Position numbers and translations under genes: made by a program. A stretch of DNA of 64,000 nt, taken from contig NC_060026.1 in the NCBI RefSeq assembly GCF_021134715.1, positions 11,461,001 to 11,525,000 on the forward strand. The letters run 5' to 3'. Of this stretch, positions 11,616 through 21,335 are shown one piece after another. Origin of the DNA: Daphnia pulex. Its lineage: Eukaryota > Arthropoda > Branchiopoda > Diplostraca > Daphniidae. The notes under the pieces are model-generated. The model was not told where the DNA came from. It ran no database searches and saw only the letters and a program-made list of their open reading frames with translations. How positions within the stretch are numbered: position 1 is the stretch's first letter; every line of letters begins with the position of its first letter.

Positions 11616-12650
11616 TTAACTGAAGGTCAATCTTTTGGATTTTCGTCTTGCATCACTGCTGGGAGTTAAATTTCTTTTAATTAAAGAGTTTCGGGTATCA
11701 GCAGCGTTCCAACAAGGTCTATCCTCCCGGTCTTTGAAGCGTCTCTTTACACAAGAATCATTTTCTAATGACGAATGGTCTTCGTTTGATGTCGGGTCGA
11801 CTGCATCTGCACTAGATTGGAGAGTAATAGGCGTGCTATTGATCTGAACAGGCATCCCAGCAGTCAGTTCGTCCAAGTTTTCTTTCTCCTTCAAAGCGAC
11901 TGCGCCCAGCAGTGAACTTTCAATCAACGTTTCTTCCTCAGAGTTTGAGCTAATTCCAGCGCACAGAGTAATATCATCGGTACTTTCAAGTTCAGCAGGA
12001 TAGAGATCTTCTGCAGTAGTTTCAACACTTTTCTCTTCTTCAATGGTATTGTTAATTGTAAAATCGAAATTGGAAGTTGAAACATCCAGAGAATAAAAAC
12101 TGTCGACACTTTCACCTTCACCACTCGACCACGGAATGTCCTCGTTATCCCAAGTGAATTCGTTTTCCGAGGGTCGACTCGGAGGCATAGTTTTCAAAGA
12201 GGATTTCGGTTGGACGTAAGCATAAGTAATATCGATCCCTCTAATGTGTTGCTCAATAGATCCCGGAATTTCGCTTTCTTCTCTTTTGGGCTGCACAGCC
12301 AACGGGGTGACGCGGAACGGTGTTGAAGTTTTAAAGCTTTGACTCGGCAATAGCAGTTTTTCAGTTGACCTCAAAGAATCTTCATCGTTCTCTAGATTTG
12401 TTTCCCTCTTGCAACAATACTTATCTGCTATATAGACAGAGATCCACACTCCGGCTGCAGTCAACCAGTAGCCATAAAGCCAAGGACTGTTCCAGGCACG
12501 ATTGTTAATCCCGACGGCTGGATACTTTCGCCAGAGAAAAGGGCACAAAATAAACCAGTACGGCAGAAAGAAAACGAATGTGAATACAGGAAGACCCACG
12601 GTCCAAATGGGCCTCGTCTTCTCAGAGAATAAATTGCTAATAATGCTCAT
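11616..12650 (-). CDS. Uncharacterised membrane protein, single exon (344 aa)
   Basis: Not recognised. The N-terminal 75 residues hold two or three hydrophobic segments (about residues 15-40 and 55-75) separated by a short WRKYPAVGINNR loop, then a CCKR dibasic/cysteine stretch typical of a membrane-cytosol border. The remaining 260 residues are hydrophilic, Ser/Glu-rich and probably disordered and cytosolic. The end is basic (RRKSKRLTF). The ORF is uninterrupted, which is unusual beside intron-rich neighbours, and its length makes a chance frame unlikely. It could be a lineage-specific protein or a retrocopy; function unknown. Confidence 0.65.
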   Translation of the reverse strand: MSIISNLFSEKTRPIWTVGLPVFTFVFFLPYWFILCPFLWRKYPAVGINNRAWNSPWLYGYWLTAAGVWISVYIADKYCCKRETNLENDEDSLRSTEKLLLPSQSFKTSTPFRVTPLAVQPKREESEIPGSIEQHIRGIDITYAYVQPKSSLKTMPPSRPSENEFTWDNEDIPWSSGEGESVDSFYSLDVSTSNFDFTINNTIEEEKSVETTAEDLYPAELESTDDITLCAGISSNSEEETLIESSLLGAVALKEKENLDELTAGMPVQINSTPITLQSSADAVDPTSNEDHSSLENDSCVKRRFKDREDRPCWNAADTRNSLIKRNLTPSSDARRKSKRLTFS

Positions 12651-12659
12651 TTTAATAAA

Positions 12660-13336
12660 AAAACGGGAATGATAGAAGTATGAATGAGGTATTTTCTACT
12701 GTAAAATGAAGGACAACTTCTGTTGGTTACGACTACGGAGAAAATACTGACGAGAAATTTGGGTACAGTCGTTATCAAGAAAAATACGTGTGGTTTTTCT
12801 CCTTCCTGGCTATAAAACAATCGTGGTTGACGTAAATCACTATTCGTAATAAACTTACATATGGACAACTATTCAAAGAAACTTGCTTCACCACCACTCT
12901 TTCCTAAGCACGTCAAGTGGAAAAACACAAAAACATTTTGCTCGTGTTTCTTCCCCGATAGCCGACAGCAAAAATATTCATGACTGACAAAGAACCGGAT
13001 GCGCTTTCTTGCTTTATCCTTATGATAAACGAATTGACAATTGCAGGTTAACTTTCAAGTAAAACAATTGAGGAGGGACACTTATTCTTTATGAAAAGAT
13101 TTGTTTGATTAAGAATTTTCAAATAAGTATGGAGTTGAGTTCATGATTCAAGATTGTTTGCTTTTACTTCCACTGTTTAGAAAGAGCCACGCGAGTTGCA
13201 GAAAAATATTCTGTAAACTATTTTAAAATTGGGCATTTTTAGGTGATATGGCTAAATATTCTGGCACACACAAAAAAAAACTATTGGCTAATTATTGTAA
13301 AACCATTCGAGATGCTTCAAATAAGAAATTTTATAA
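12660..13336. other. Intergenic, nothing recognised
   Basis: About 0.7 kb between the membrane-protein start and the FBXL4 stop. AT-rich, no supported gene. Confidence 0.55.
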
Positions 13337-14783
13337 TTAATCTTCTTCGTTGATAAATATACGTTTGATACTAACATGAGGATATGTTCGTCTCCAATTT
13401 GATACATGCCCCGCGTCAATCTGACAACAGTAACTAACATCCAGTAACTGCAGCTTTCGGCATTGATCTAGTATTCTATTTAAAACAAATTAAAAATGCG
13501 ATTGTAATATACGTATTTTCCTACTTTATAAATTATAAATGTTAAACTTGCCTGCAACATCCTTCCGATGTTATGTAGCTGTTGCCCAGCAAATCGAGTT
13601 GTCTTAAATTAGGGCAAAATTGCGCAATAGCTATCAAATCAGTGTCTTTGGCTGTTCTAGCGGCGGTCAGGAACAGTTTTTCCAAAGATCGACAGCGATT
13701 GGCTAGTAGGGATATCCAGTTACCATTCGGTGGTAGACCACTGTATAATTAACACACGATCAAAAAATATTTAAAAAATATACATACATATTCAAACGAG
13801 TGATGCACTAAATCCAAATTACCACCAGCCAATGTCAAGTTCCCTTAAATTTCCAAGTCCAACTAGAACTTCCATTCCGTGATTTGACAGATGACCATTT
13901 CTCCATAAATCAAGGGAAATAATACCCGGCCTGTGTCGATTTAGCCAGCGAACAATCTCATCTAGTGATCCGGAAAGGGCAAGATTTTGACAAGCGCCTA
14001 TTCAAGAACAACAAGGAAGGTAAGAAATTGAAACGAAAAAGTAAAAAACATTGGTACGAACGACGAAAGAAGTACCAAGTGAAAGGTGAGAAAGCGACGT
14101 CATCGATTGCAAACTGACTAGAAGAGTAGGCAACTCGATCTGCGTATTATCCAATATTAATCGTTCCATCATGTGTAATTTTCCCAAATGCCAAAACGCA
14201 TTTGACTCTAAATCACGACATCCCCGTAAATTCAACTCTGAAAATAAAAATGATTTATCATGAAAGTCCGATAATTCATTTTGTTTTACCTTTACGAATT
14301 TACCTTGTAAACAAGGGCAGCAGGTTGAAATCCAGTAAAGAACTTCATTATTTAGAAAAGTGCAATTCTCTAAGCGCAAAATTCGCAAACGCTTTCCAAA
14401 TTGCTTGATGAACCTATGGAGAATGAAAAGTTTAATCATTTTTATGTAAAGTTAAAGTAGATAAAACCAGACCATGAAAAATCAGTTGAACTCAATTTTC
14501 CGTAGTTTCCACACCATGACATGTCCAAATACTGCAGACACTGGCATCGAACAGTCAGCCATTCTAATGATGAAAGATTGACACAATACCAATATGGCTA
14601 AAATAATCAACCCATTAGAAGAAAAATTGGGCTAACTGAAAGTGGATGTTTAATACTTTTAAATTCACTGAAGTGAAGAGCACCGAATCCTTGCATATTT
14701 TATTGAATGAGGTCGAGACGCATGCTAAAGAGCACAAGCTGTGAAGATCCAAAAATGAGAGTATTATGCGTAAAATTTCTTCC

Positions 14784-14825
<42 letters not shown>

Positions 14826-15877
14826 TAAATAAAGCAGTAAAAAGAAACAAGATCAACTTGATGAAATTCGGTCCTCACGGGTAATTTACTGAGATGGCAA
14901 ATAGTTGAGGATTGCGCTGGGACTTGGTACTTAAAACAGAGCCGTTGTATACTTTCGATTGCATTGAAGCCTGGCACTAAACGATGGAGCCCCAATCCAA
15001 TAATTTTCGTAGATAATCCTGTGACACAAAGTTTAAGCGATTCTTCAAACGGAGGATAGGTTTCTGTTCCAACCAGAAGAACAGCATCGATCTCTGGATA
15101 ATAATCGGCCAAACTGCTGTCTATTTCAACTCTAATAATGCTAAAGAAATATAAAATAGGAATTTTGCTGAAAAAAGAAGCTAAACACTCAGTTCTACCT
15201 AGTCAGAAACTGTAGATGATGAGGTTCAGCAGAAAATATCTGTGAATGCTTCAGAGACTTTTTCATATGATTTTCATGAAACAATTTCCAATTTCCTTGG
15301 CCATCACCAGCCCACAGTCGTCTCACACAACCAGAGTTATATGTTTCATATACATTTACACAGTATGGATAGACAGGTTTTTGAAACAGGATATCTACAT
15401 TTAAAGTATGTCAAAAAAGTCCCTAATTGTAAAATGAATGAATTACCAACAAAATCCTGTCCTGTTATGAGAACTTCAGTTTTTCCTTTAGAAGGTGAAA
15501 TTACTAATGTTTCTTTCCACCATGGCCCATATGTTCTCTGAAGAACAAATGTTTTTTTTTTTAAATAGACCTTCCTCTACATAGTCTTCAGAATATGCTT
15601 TTTATTTCACACTTGCACTAATAATTTTAATAAAAAAGTACCGGGACGTAGGTTTCAGGAAAATCTCCATATGCCGGATATCGAGAAGGAGGACCGATTA
15701 AATTGTTGGCTGTGTAAGACACTCCATTTATACTTCCATACTGTGAAGTGTAGTATGTCACCTTGCTGGCATACTGCTCTATGAAAATGAGGCCTTCACT
15801 ATTTCCTAATAAAATCATATAAAATTGATTTAAATGTAGGAAAAAAAATGTTAACACATTTCATTCTCACCCAACAT
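13337..15877 (-). CDS. FBXL4: F-box and leucine-rich repeat protein 4 (FBXL4 orthologue)
   Basis: Substrate-recognition subunit of an SCF ubiquitin ligase; in vertebrates FBXL4 acts at mitochondria and restrains mitophagy receptors. Twelve minus-strand exons: 15871-15877, 15642-15805, 15447-15537, 15199-15394, 14879-15131, 14657-14782, 14473-14597, 14304-14413, 14076-14237, 13823-13997, 13552-13740, 13337-13475; sum 578 residues. The N-terminal beta-sandwich has SQYGSINGVSYTANNLIG and GDFPETYVPRTYGPWW. An F-box follows (EEILRIILSFLDLHSL), then LRRs with LDLWRNG, LRELDIGW, LEKLFLTAAR and LLDVSYCCQID, in the vertebrate order. It lacks most of the vertebrate N-terminal extension, so a further upstream exon is possible. 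One intron is GC-AG. Divergent from GATAD1. Confidence 0.93.
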
Positions 15878-16302
15878 GAATCGTTCAAAATGTCTATCAC
15901 AGATCAAATTTGGGGGATTTACAAAATATGATTCGGGGAGTCCAAAATACAAATATCTAGCAGAAGAATGGTTTTGTTTACAAACGGAAAATTCATTTTG
16001 AGCGCCAGCTAGCGTCTAGTTCTCTAGTAGTGATTTACCATCCAATCGATGGTAAATTTAAATTTTACTAAGACTTTGATTCATCACACCCAATTTTTAT
16101 TTAAAAATTTAATTTTGCATTCAATGTTTAAACTATTTTTATATAAAATTACACAAGTTAGAAATTGCAATGTTGTAGATTGTTGTCCACAACTTAAGTA
16201 AAAGTCTTCTGCTTTGTAAATAAAAAGTGAAACAATTTTTGGGAGACTCGTTTTCGGTGCTAGTGCTATTTCAAGTAATAGATTTTGTTATTAACCTTAA
16301 CC
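15878..16302. promoter_or_regulatory. Shared divergent promoter region, FBXL4 / GATAD1
   Basis: About 425 bases between the two initiation codons, which point away from each other. No other gene fits. It must contain 5' UTRs and promoters for both genes, plus any missing upstream FBXL4 exon. Confidence 0.5.
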
Positions 16303-17275
16303 ATGCCATTTGGAATAAAACCTGTTTGTTTTAAATGCGATATCAATATATCAGAGATATGGCAAAAAAACAACGAAGGAAATACAGTTTGCAGCGAATG
16401 CTTTCAAGGGAAATTGACAACAACCGTGAAAACAGAATCTATTGTTATAGAAAAGGCGCCTTCACCAGAAATAAAATTTCAAGAAGAAGATGCTTATAAT
16501 GAAACTATTGAAGTGGATGATGTTGTTGTGGATGAACTTGTGGATGATATAAAGCCACGTAATGAATTTGGCCCAGGGACCAGGTCAGGAAACACAACTT
16601 CAAACAGTAGAGGTGGACGCACAGGAACAAAAAAGACACGTGGAAGAAGCAAGAAACTAGGAACTGCCAATAAAGCAACAGTTGGCAAAGGACGTGGAAG
16701 AAGAGCTGTTTTCAAGAAACAGGTTAAACAAATCCATAAATTTGATAGAAAAATTAAATAGATTTTTCCAATAACTTTTTATAAATTATTCCTTTTTAAA
16801 TTTTAGCTACCATCTAAAGCCCCCACTGTTGCTTCTACCTCTTTTACTAGTGGGCATTTGTTTCATCATGACATTTATTATCAAGTGGGGGACATAGTTT
16901 CAGTCACAGATGAAGATGATGGAGTTTATTATGCACAAATTCGTGGGCTTCTGCAAGACCAATTTTGTGAAAAAAGTGCTGTATTAACTTGGCTCATCCC
17001 AACTCAAAGTTCACCACCCCCAGATGTGGGATTTGATCCACAGACATATATTTTAGGTATGTGAATTTTATATTTTTTTTTCTGTACAGCATTAAAACAG
17101 TCTTGGTTTAGGTCCTGAAGAAGAATTGCCACGTAAGCTGGATTATCTTGATTTCGTAATGCATGCGCCGAACGAATATTACAAACTGGATGAAAATGTT
17201 CGAGTGTCTAGTGAAAAAGAAGCTGGCTATATTTGGACAAGTATGGGTGCCGTACGAAGAACTATTCATTCATGA
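16303..17275 (+). CDS. GATAD1: GATA zinc finger domain-containing protein 1 (GATAD1 orthologue)
   Basis: Chromatin-associated protein found with H3K4me3 reader/demethylase complexes in vertebrates. Exons 16303-16722, 16807-17056, 17112-17275 give 277 residues with GT-AG introns. The N-terminus starts MPFGIKPVCFKCDINISEIW and has a CxxC...CxxC single zinc finger (residues 9-34). An acidic stretch is followed by a basic, Gly/Arg/Lys-rich block (residues 85-140). The C-terminal half carries the family globular region (DIYYQVGDIVSVTDEDDG, FVMHAPNEYY). An upstream in-frame ATG at 16285 exists, but MPFGIKP matches the family start (MPLGLKP), so 16303 is preferred. Confidence 0.9.
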
Positions 17276-18395
17276 AAAATTCCACCAGGATCATCCGTTT
17301 ATAGTAGAATAGAAAGACCAAGGCAGCCGGCTCTTTTGTTCTTTGTGTCTTTTAATGCCATTACAGATTCGTTTGTAAAACAATTCCATCATTTCTGAAG
17401 TTTGTAACTAAAAATATTTGTCACATGTTCTGCTACCTCACTGAAATTCGGAGGAAGAGTAAATTAAATTGTTTGATCTGTTTTAAGTGTTCTTTTCTAA
17501 ATTTTTAAGAGTTTTCACAATTTTAGTAAGATATTTTCGAAAATTACATGTCGGAAATTATAGAAGATTTTTTTACCTGCTTGCACGGCTTTCTTAAAAA
17601 TAATACTTGACCATTCCTGCATTACGGCTTGCCTTGCGGGTAACAATGTTTTTAGAAATTATTTTGTGCTGAAATTTTGAGCTGAAATATTTTCTAGTCT
17701 ACCGGTAAAAATGTTTCGATTATAGTGGTAATAAACAGTTCATTTAAAATATAATGATATTTAAAAATAATATCGATAATGTTAATGAGTTTTTCAAACT
17801 TGTATAAGTTGTATGGGTTTTTATTCATTCATAATACTAGCGTCATTCGAACTAATAGACAATTATAACTTGAAATCACCAGCGGGAATTTGTTATTTTA
17901 ATTTGAGTTTTAATTCAAAACCTTAAAAAAGTTTAAAAGAACTATAACAAATTCGAAATCGTATAGTAGGTTCGTCAAATACATCCATTTTGTCCAATGG
18001 GTTTCTGATTATCACCCATAGAGGGCCGTGATTCTGTGAAGTGATGAAGTCGTTTCAAAATTTGGCGGTTACATTCCTTAGTCCAACGGCCGCCACCGTC
18101 TCTTTGACATCCAAGTGTGCTCACCTTTTCCTTTAAAGTCGAGTCTGTGGAAACACGTTGGGTACGAACTTTCTTTACTTTGTTAGATTATTCTCTGTTT
18201 ATCGTGTAACGAAATATTTTATGCAAGAGTCTTACGAATCAATTGATGACAATCTGATTTGCAGGTGGAATACGAAGAATACGTCACTCCAGTTTTTGTT
18301 TGCTGCCATTCGACTTCAAATTTCCGTTACTTTCCCGAGATTTCAATTCTTCACACTTTTTGGTTTTTGTTCTTGTTTCTTAACAAACAATAGTG
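17276..18395. other. Intergenic region with the CDK1 upstream region
   Basis: About 1.1 kb. The first part is the GATAD1 3' UTR and AT-rich spacer. The last 400 bases hold a CCAAT sequence near 17995, the CDE/CHR-like module described separately, and probably a 5' UTR intron of CDK1 (acceptor-like TTTGCAG before 18266). Confidence 0.5.
18052..18068 (-). promoter_or_regulatory. CDE/CHR-like cell-cycle module upstream of CDK1
   Basis: On the minus strand the sequence reads CCGCC, a 4-base spacer AAAT, then TTTGAAAC. Vertebrate CDC2 promoters have a GC-rich CDE, a 4-base spacer and a TTTGAA CHR, bound by the DREAM/MuvB complex. Orientation is reversed relative to CDK1 here. Motif match only. 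Confidence 0.4.
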
Positions 18396-19568
18396 ATGCC
18401 TTCTGCAATGGAAGACTTTACCAAAATAGAAAAGATCGGTGAAGGTAATGATCCCTGGTACACTAAGCTGTGTAACTTGAACTGATTTTAAAACTTTTGT
18501 TTCGCAAAGGTACTTATGGTGTTGTCTACAAGGCTAAAAACCGTAAGACTCAACAATTTGTTGCCATGAAGAAAATCAGGCTTGAAAATGAAGATGATGG
18601 TGTTCCTTCGACAGCCATCAGGGAGATATCACTTTTGAAAGAGCTGCTACATCCCAATATCGTCTGTCTGGAGGATGTTTTGATGCAAGAAGGAAAGCTG
18701 TATTTAATTTTTGAGTTCCTGTCAATGGACCTTAAAAAGTACATGGACAGCATTCCAACTGGGCAGTTGATGGATAAAACTCTTGTTAAGTCTTATTGCC
18801 ACCAGGTTTGCTTAGAAGATTTAGGACTCATTTATATATTGGCCTGATTTATATTTTCCCTCTAGATTTTGGAAGGCATTTTATATTGTCATAGACGTCG
18901 AGTTTTGCATAGAGATTTGAAGCCCCAGAACTTACTCATCGATAAAAACGGAATTATTAAGATAGCTGATTTCGGTCTTGGGCGCGTATTTGGAGTTCCC
19001 GTTCGTGTCTACACTCACGAGGTAAAGGAAAGAAGGTTCCCAATGCATGGACGTATACTATAAATTCTTTTGAACTCACGAAGGTTGTTACTCTATGGTA
19101 CCGTGCTCCTGAAGTATTGCTTGGGTCATCAAGATATTCGTGCCCCATAGACGTGTGGTCGGTTGGCTGTATTATGGCTGAAATGATAACGAAAAAGCCA
19201 TTGTTCCAAGGAGATTCGGAAATTGATCAGCTTTACCGTATTTTCCGGTAGTGTTACTTGTCCTTTTTTTTTTATTTTTAAAATTACATTTGTTCCTATT
19301 TTATTTGAAACACAGAGTAATGAAGACGCCCACGGAGGAAATGTGGCCAGGCGTTTCAAAAATGCCCGACTATAAACCTACTTTCCCTAATTGGAATACT
19401 TACCACCTTCAAAATTCCGTGAAGCAACTTGACTCGATTGGATTTGATCTGCTTCAAAAAACTCTCATTTACGATCCAGCCCTTCGTATCACGGCTCAGG
19501 ATGCTTTAGATCATGCTTGGTTTACCGATCTGGATAAATCTATCTTACCCACCAATGTGCCTGCTTAA
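18396..19568 (+). CDS. Cdk1: Cyclin-dependent kinase 1 (CDK1/cdc2)
   Basis: Ser/Thr kinase that drives M-phase entry with cyclin A/B. Five exons: 18396-18444, 18510-18805, 18866-19021, 19084-19247, 19316-19568; 305 residues. Visible motifs: [10 protein letters not shown] with inhibitory Thr/Tyr; catalytic Lys in VAMKKI; the exact PSTAIRE cyclin-binding helix; [15 protein letters not shown], which favours CDK1 over CDK2; HRDLKPQN; activation segment with [15 protein letters not shown] carrying the T-loop Thr; and [13 protein letters not shown]. The Mg-binding motif reads DFGLG rather than the usual DFGLA. A second in-frame ATG at 18408 corresponds to the vertebrate start ([13 protein letters not shown]), so the first four residues are uncertain. 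Confidence 0.95.
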
Positions 19569-19765
19569 TTAAGCATTCCTCATGTAAACGATAGCTACTA
19601 AACCTGGCCAACTTCCTGATGGTCGTTTCTTGAAATTCTGTTTTTCGCTTTTCCTAATCATCATTTTTTTTGCTCTCTGAGAGAAGATGGGTGTGATTCT
19701 TTTCCTTGGTAGCGAAGAAATTTTCTTCCCCCTTGTGTACGTGTGACTGTATACTATAGTTTCCT

Positions 19766-19771
19766 AATAAA
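19766..19771 (+). terminator. Candidate poly(A) signal of CDK1
   Basis: AATAAA about 200 bases after the CDK1 stop; only some 55 bases from the opposing eIF3f signal. Confidence 0.5.
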
Positions 19772-19825
19772 TATGCTCACGAGGACTACATCAGAAAATT
19801 GTAATTTAATTGGGAGATGTTCATT

Positions 19826-19831
19826 TTTATT
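19826..19831 (-). terminator. Candidate poly(A) signal of eIF3f
   Basis: AATAAA on the minus strand about 20 bases beyond the eIF3f stop. The two convergent transcripts probably end within or past each other. Confidence 0.4.
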
Positions 19832-19851
19832 TTTTATATCAACGTTCTGAA

Positions 19852-21036
19852 TTAAATTGTCAACAATGTGAGTTTTTCGTTCAGCGACAGTTGAGTCTTG
19901 GTAAGTTGTGATAGATATAATACCATCAATAAATCCTAAATTAATAAAGTTTTACAAAAATTAGATTAAATAAGTAAATATTGGGTAATGTTTTCTACCT
20001 TTCGGTTTGAATTAAGCATCTCTTCAAATTCGTCGGGTGTCATTTTAGGTACCGAATGAACCATATCTAATAGAGAACGACCAAACGTGTTGTCAGCCGT
20101 TTTGGAGCCACTCATTACGTCGTCAACATAAGCCAAGATAGTGTCCAGCATGTTTTCCATCTGCTGCGAGGCTTCAACAATCTGAGTAAGATCCGAAGCG
20201 ATGCCCGCTTGACGTTTAACCGAGGTTTTGGTTTTCTGGCAGGCATTTACTGAAAAACAATCAAAGATTAATTCCCAGTATACATACACATTTTCTATTA
20301 TAATTACATCCAATAGTTTCTGGGTCATAGCATGCTATCTCAACAGAAACAGGAGCAAACATGCATCCCATAGTTTTGCCTGTGATACCCATTGGGACAC
20401 TAGATGATAATTTAAAGATAATTATTTTTCAAAGCAATTGTATCATACTGAATTAATAGCATGTACCTGACATAAGCTTTGATTCCCATACGGGTATCTT
20501 GCAATGTGGTGTCCACTGTAATGTGAACAGGATTGGAGGACTCTCTGGAGTAGTACTCATGAATAAGAGCAGAGTGAGATGTGACTCCAGTACCAGTTGC
20601 CCACCAACCTACAATGCTTTCTTGGGGATTAACTTTACGATGCAAGTCATACATATCCTTGGCAAAGTCCAATTCCACAGCCACTTCTTCTTCTGATTCA
20701 TTGTGAGGCACACAAAAGCAATTGGTCACTTCCACACCATTTTTATCTGATGTGCCTGGAAAAAATCAATATGAAAAATGAGTTATCACAACTTCGATTT
20801 CGCATATTATAGGAATTTAGGTATATAATCCAAAGATTTTGTCAGGTACTCGATACCGATACACGTGTCAACAGTCGAAAAAACAATAAAACGCGAAAGC
20901 AAACGGATGATCTAAATTGTATGTTACCAAGCAACGTTCCAATTACTCTCTGTGCATCAGGATTACGACGCTCATAAGAGTCAATAATCTGAAATAATAC
21001 AACAGGATGCAACTTGACAGTCAGATTGAGAGCCAT
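19852..21036 (-). CDS. eIF3f: Translation initiation factor eIF3 subunit F
   Basis: MPN-domain subunit of the eIF3 complex on the 40S ribosome. Minus-strand exons: 20928-21036, 20467-20755, 20308-20399, 19999-20249, 19852-19935; 274 residues, all GT-AG. The MPN domain fills residues 5-140 ([49 protein letters not shown]). The full JAMM metal-binding set is not present, as expected for a structural MPN subunit. The C-terminal helices contain [34 protein letters not shown] and [20 protein letters not shown], matching the eIF3f end. An in-frame ATG upstream (21105) is possible, but the chosen start is nearest the conserved domain. Confidence 0.95.
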
Positions 21037-21335
21037 TTTGCGTGACTTTTTTTGCAGACCACTACCGCATTGGAGCTGAAAAAGCCGACACGAACTAGTT
21101 GCCAATTGGTGATATATAATACGTTGAATTATTTCTATTTACCAAACACGTCTCGTTATACATTAAAAAAAATTTAATTTAATAAAATGTACGGTGTACA
21201 TTGTTTATAAATTTTACACGTCATTTTAATTATTTTTTAAAGACTTCTCACTTCTCAGTCACCAGAGGGCGCGACCAATGCTTTCGCTAGCGTTGGCATA
21301 GCTTAGTTGTTCTTGATGGGAAGGGAAGGCTAAAG
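21037..21335. promoter_or_regulatory. Shared divergent promoter region, eIF3f / ADA2B
   Basis: 300 bases between two diverging start codons. Contains both 5' UTRs and presumably a bidirectional promoter; no clear TATA box. Confidence 0.5.

Noticed and set aside
14788-14822. Poly-A run as a retroposon tail
   Set aside because: It is inside an FBXL4 intron (poly-T on the coding strand) with no adjacent retroposon body or target duplication.
15242-15541. 99-codon plus-strand frame
   Set aside because: Lies opposite FBXL4 exons 3 and 4, whose minus-strand reading matches the family.
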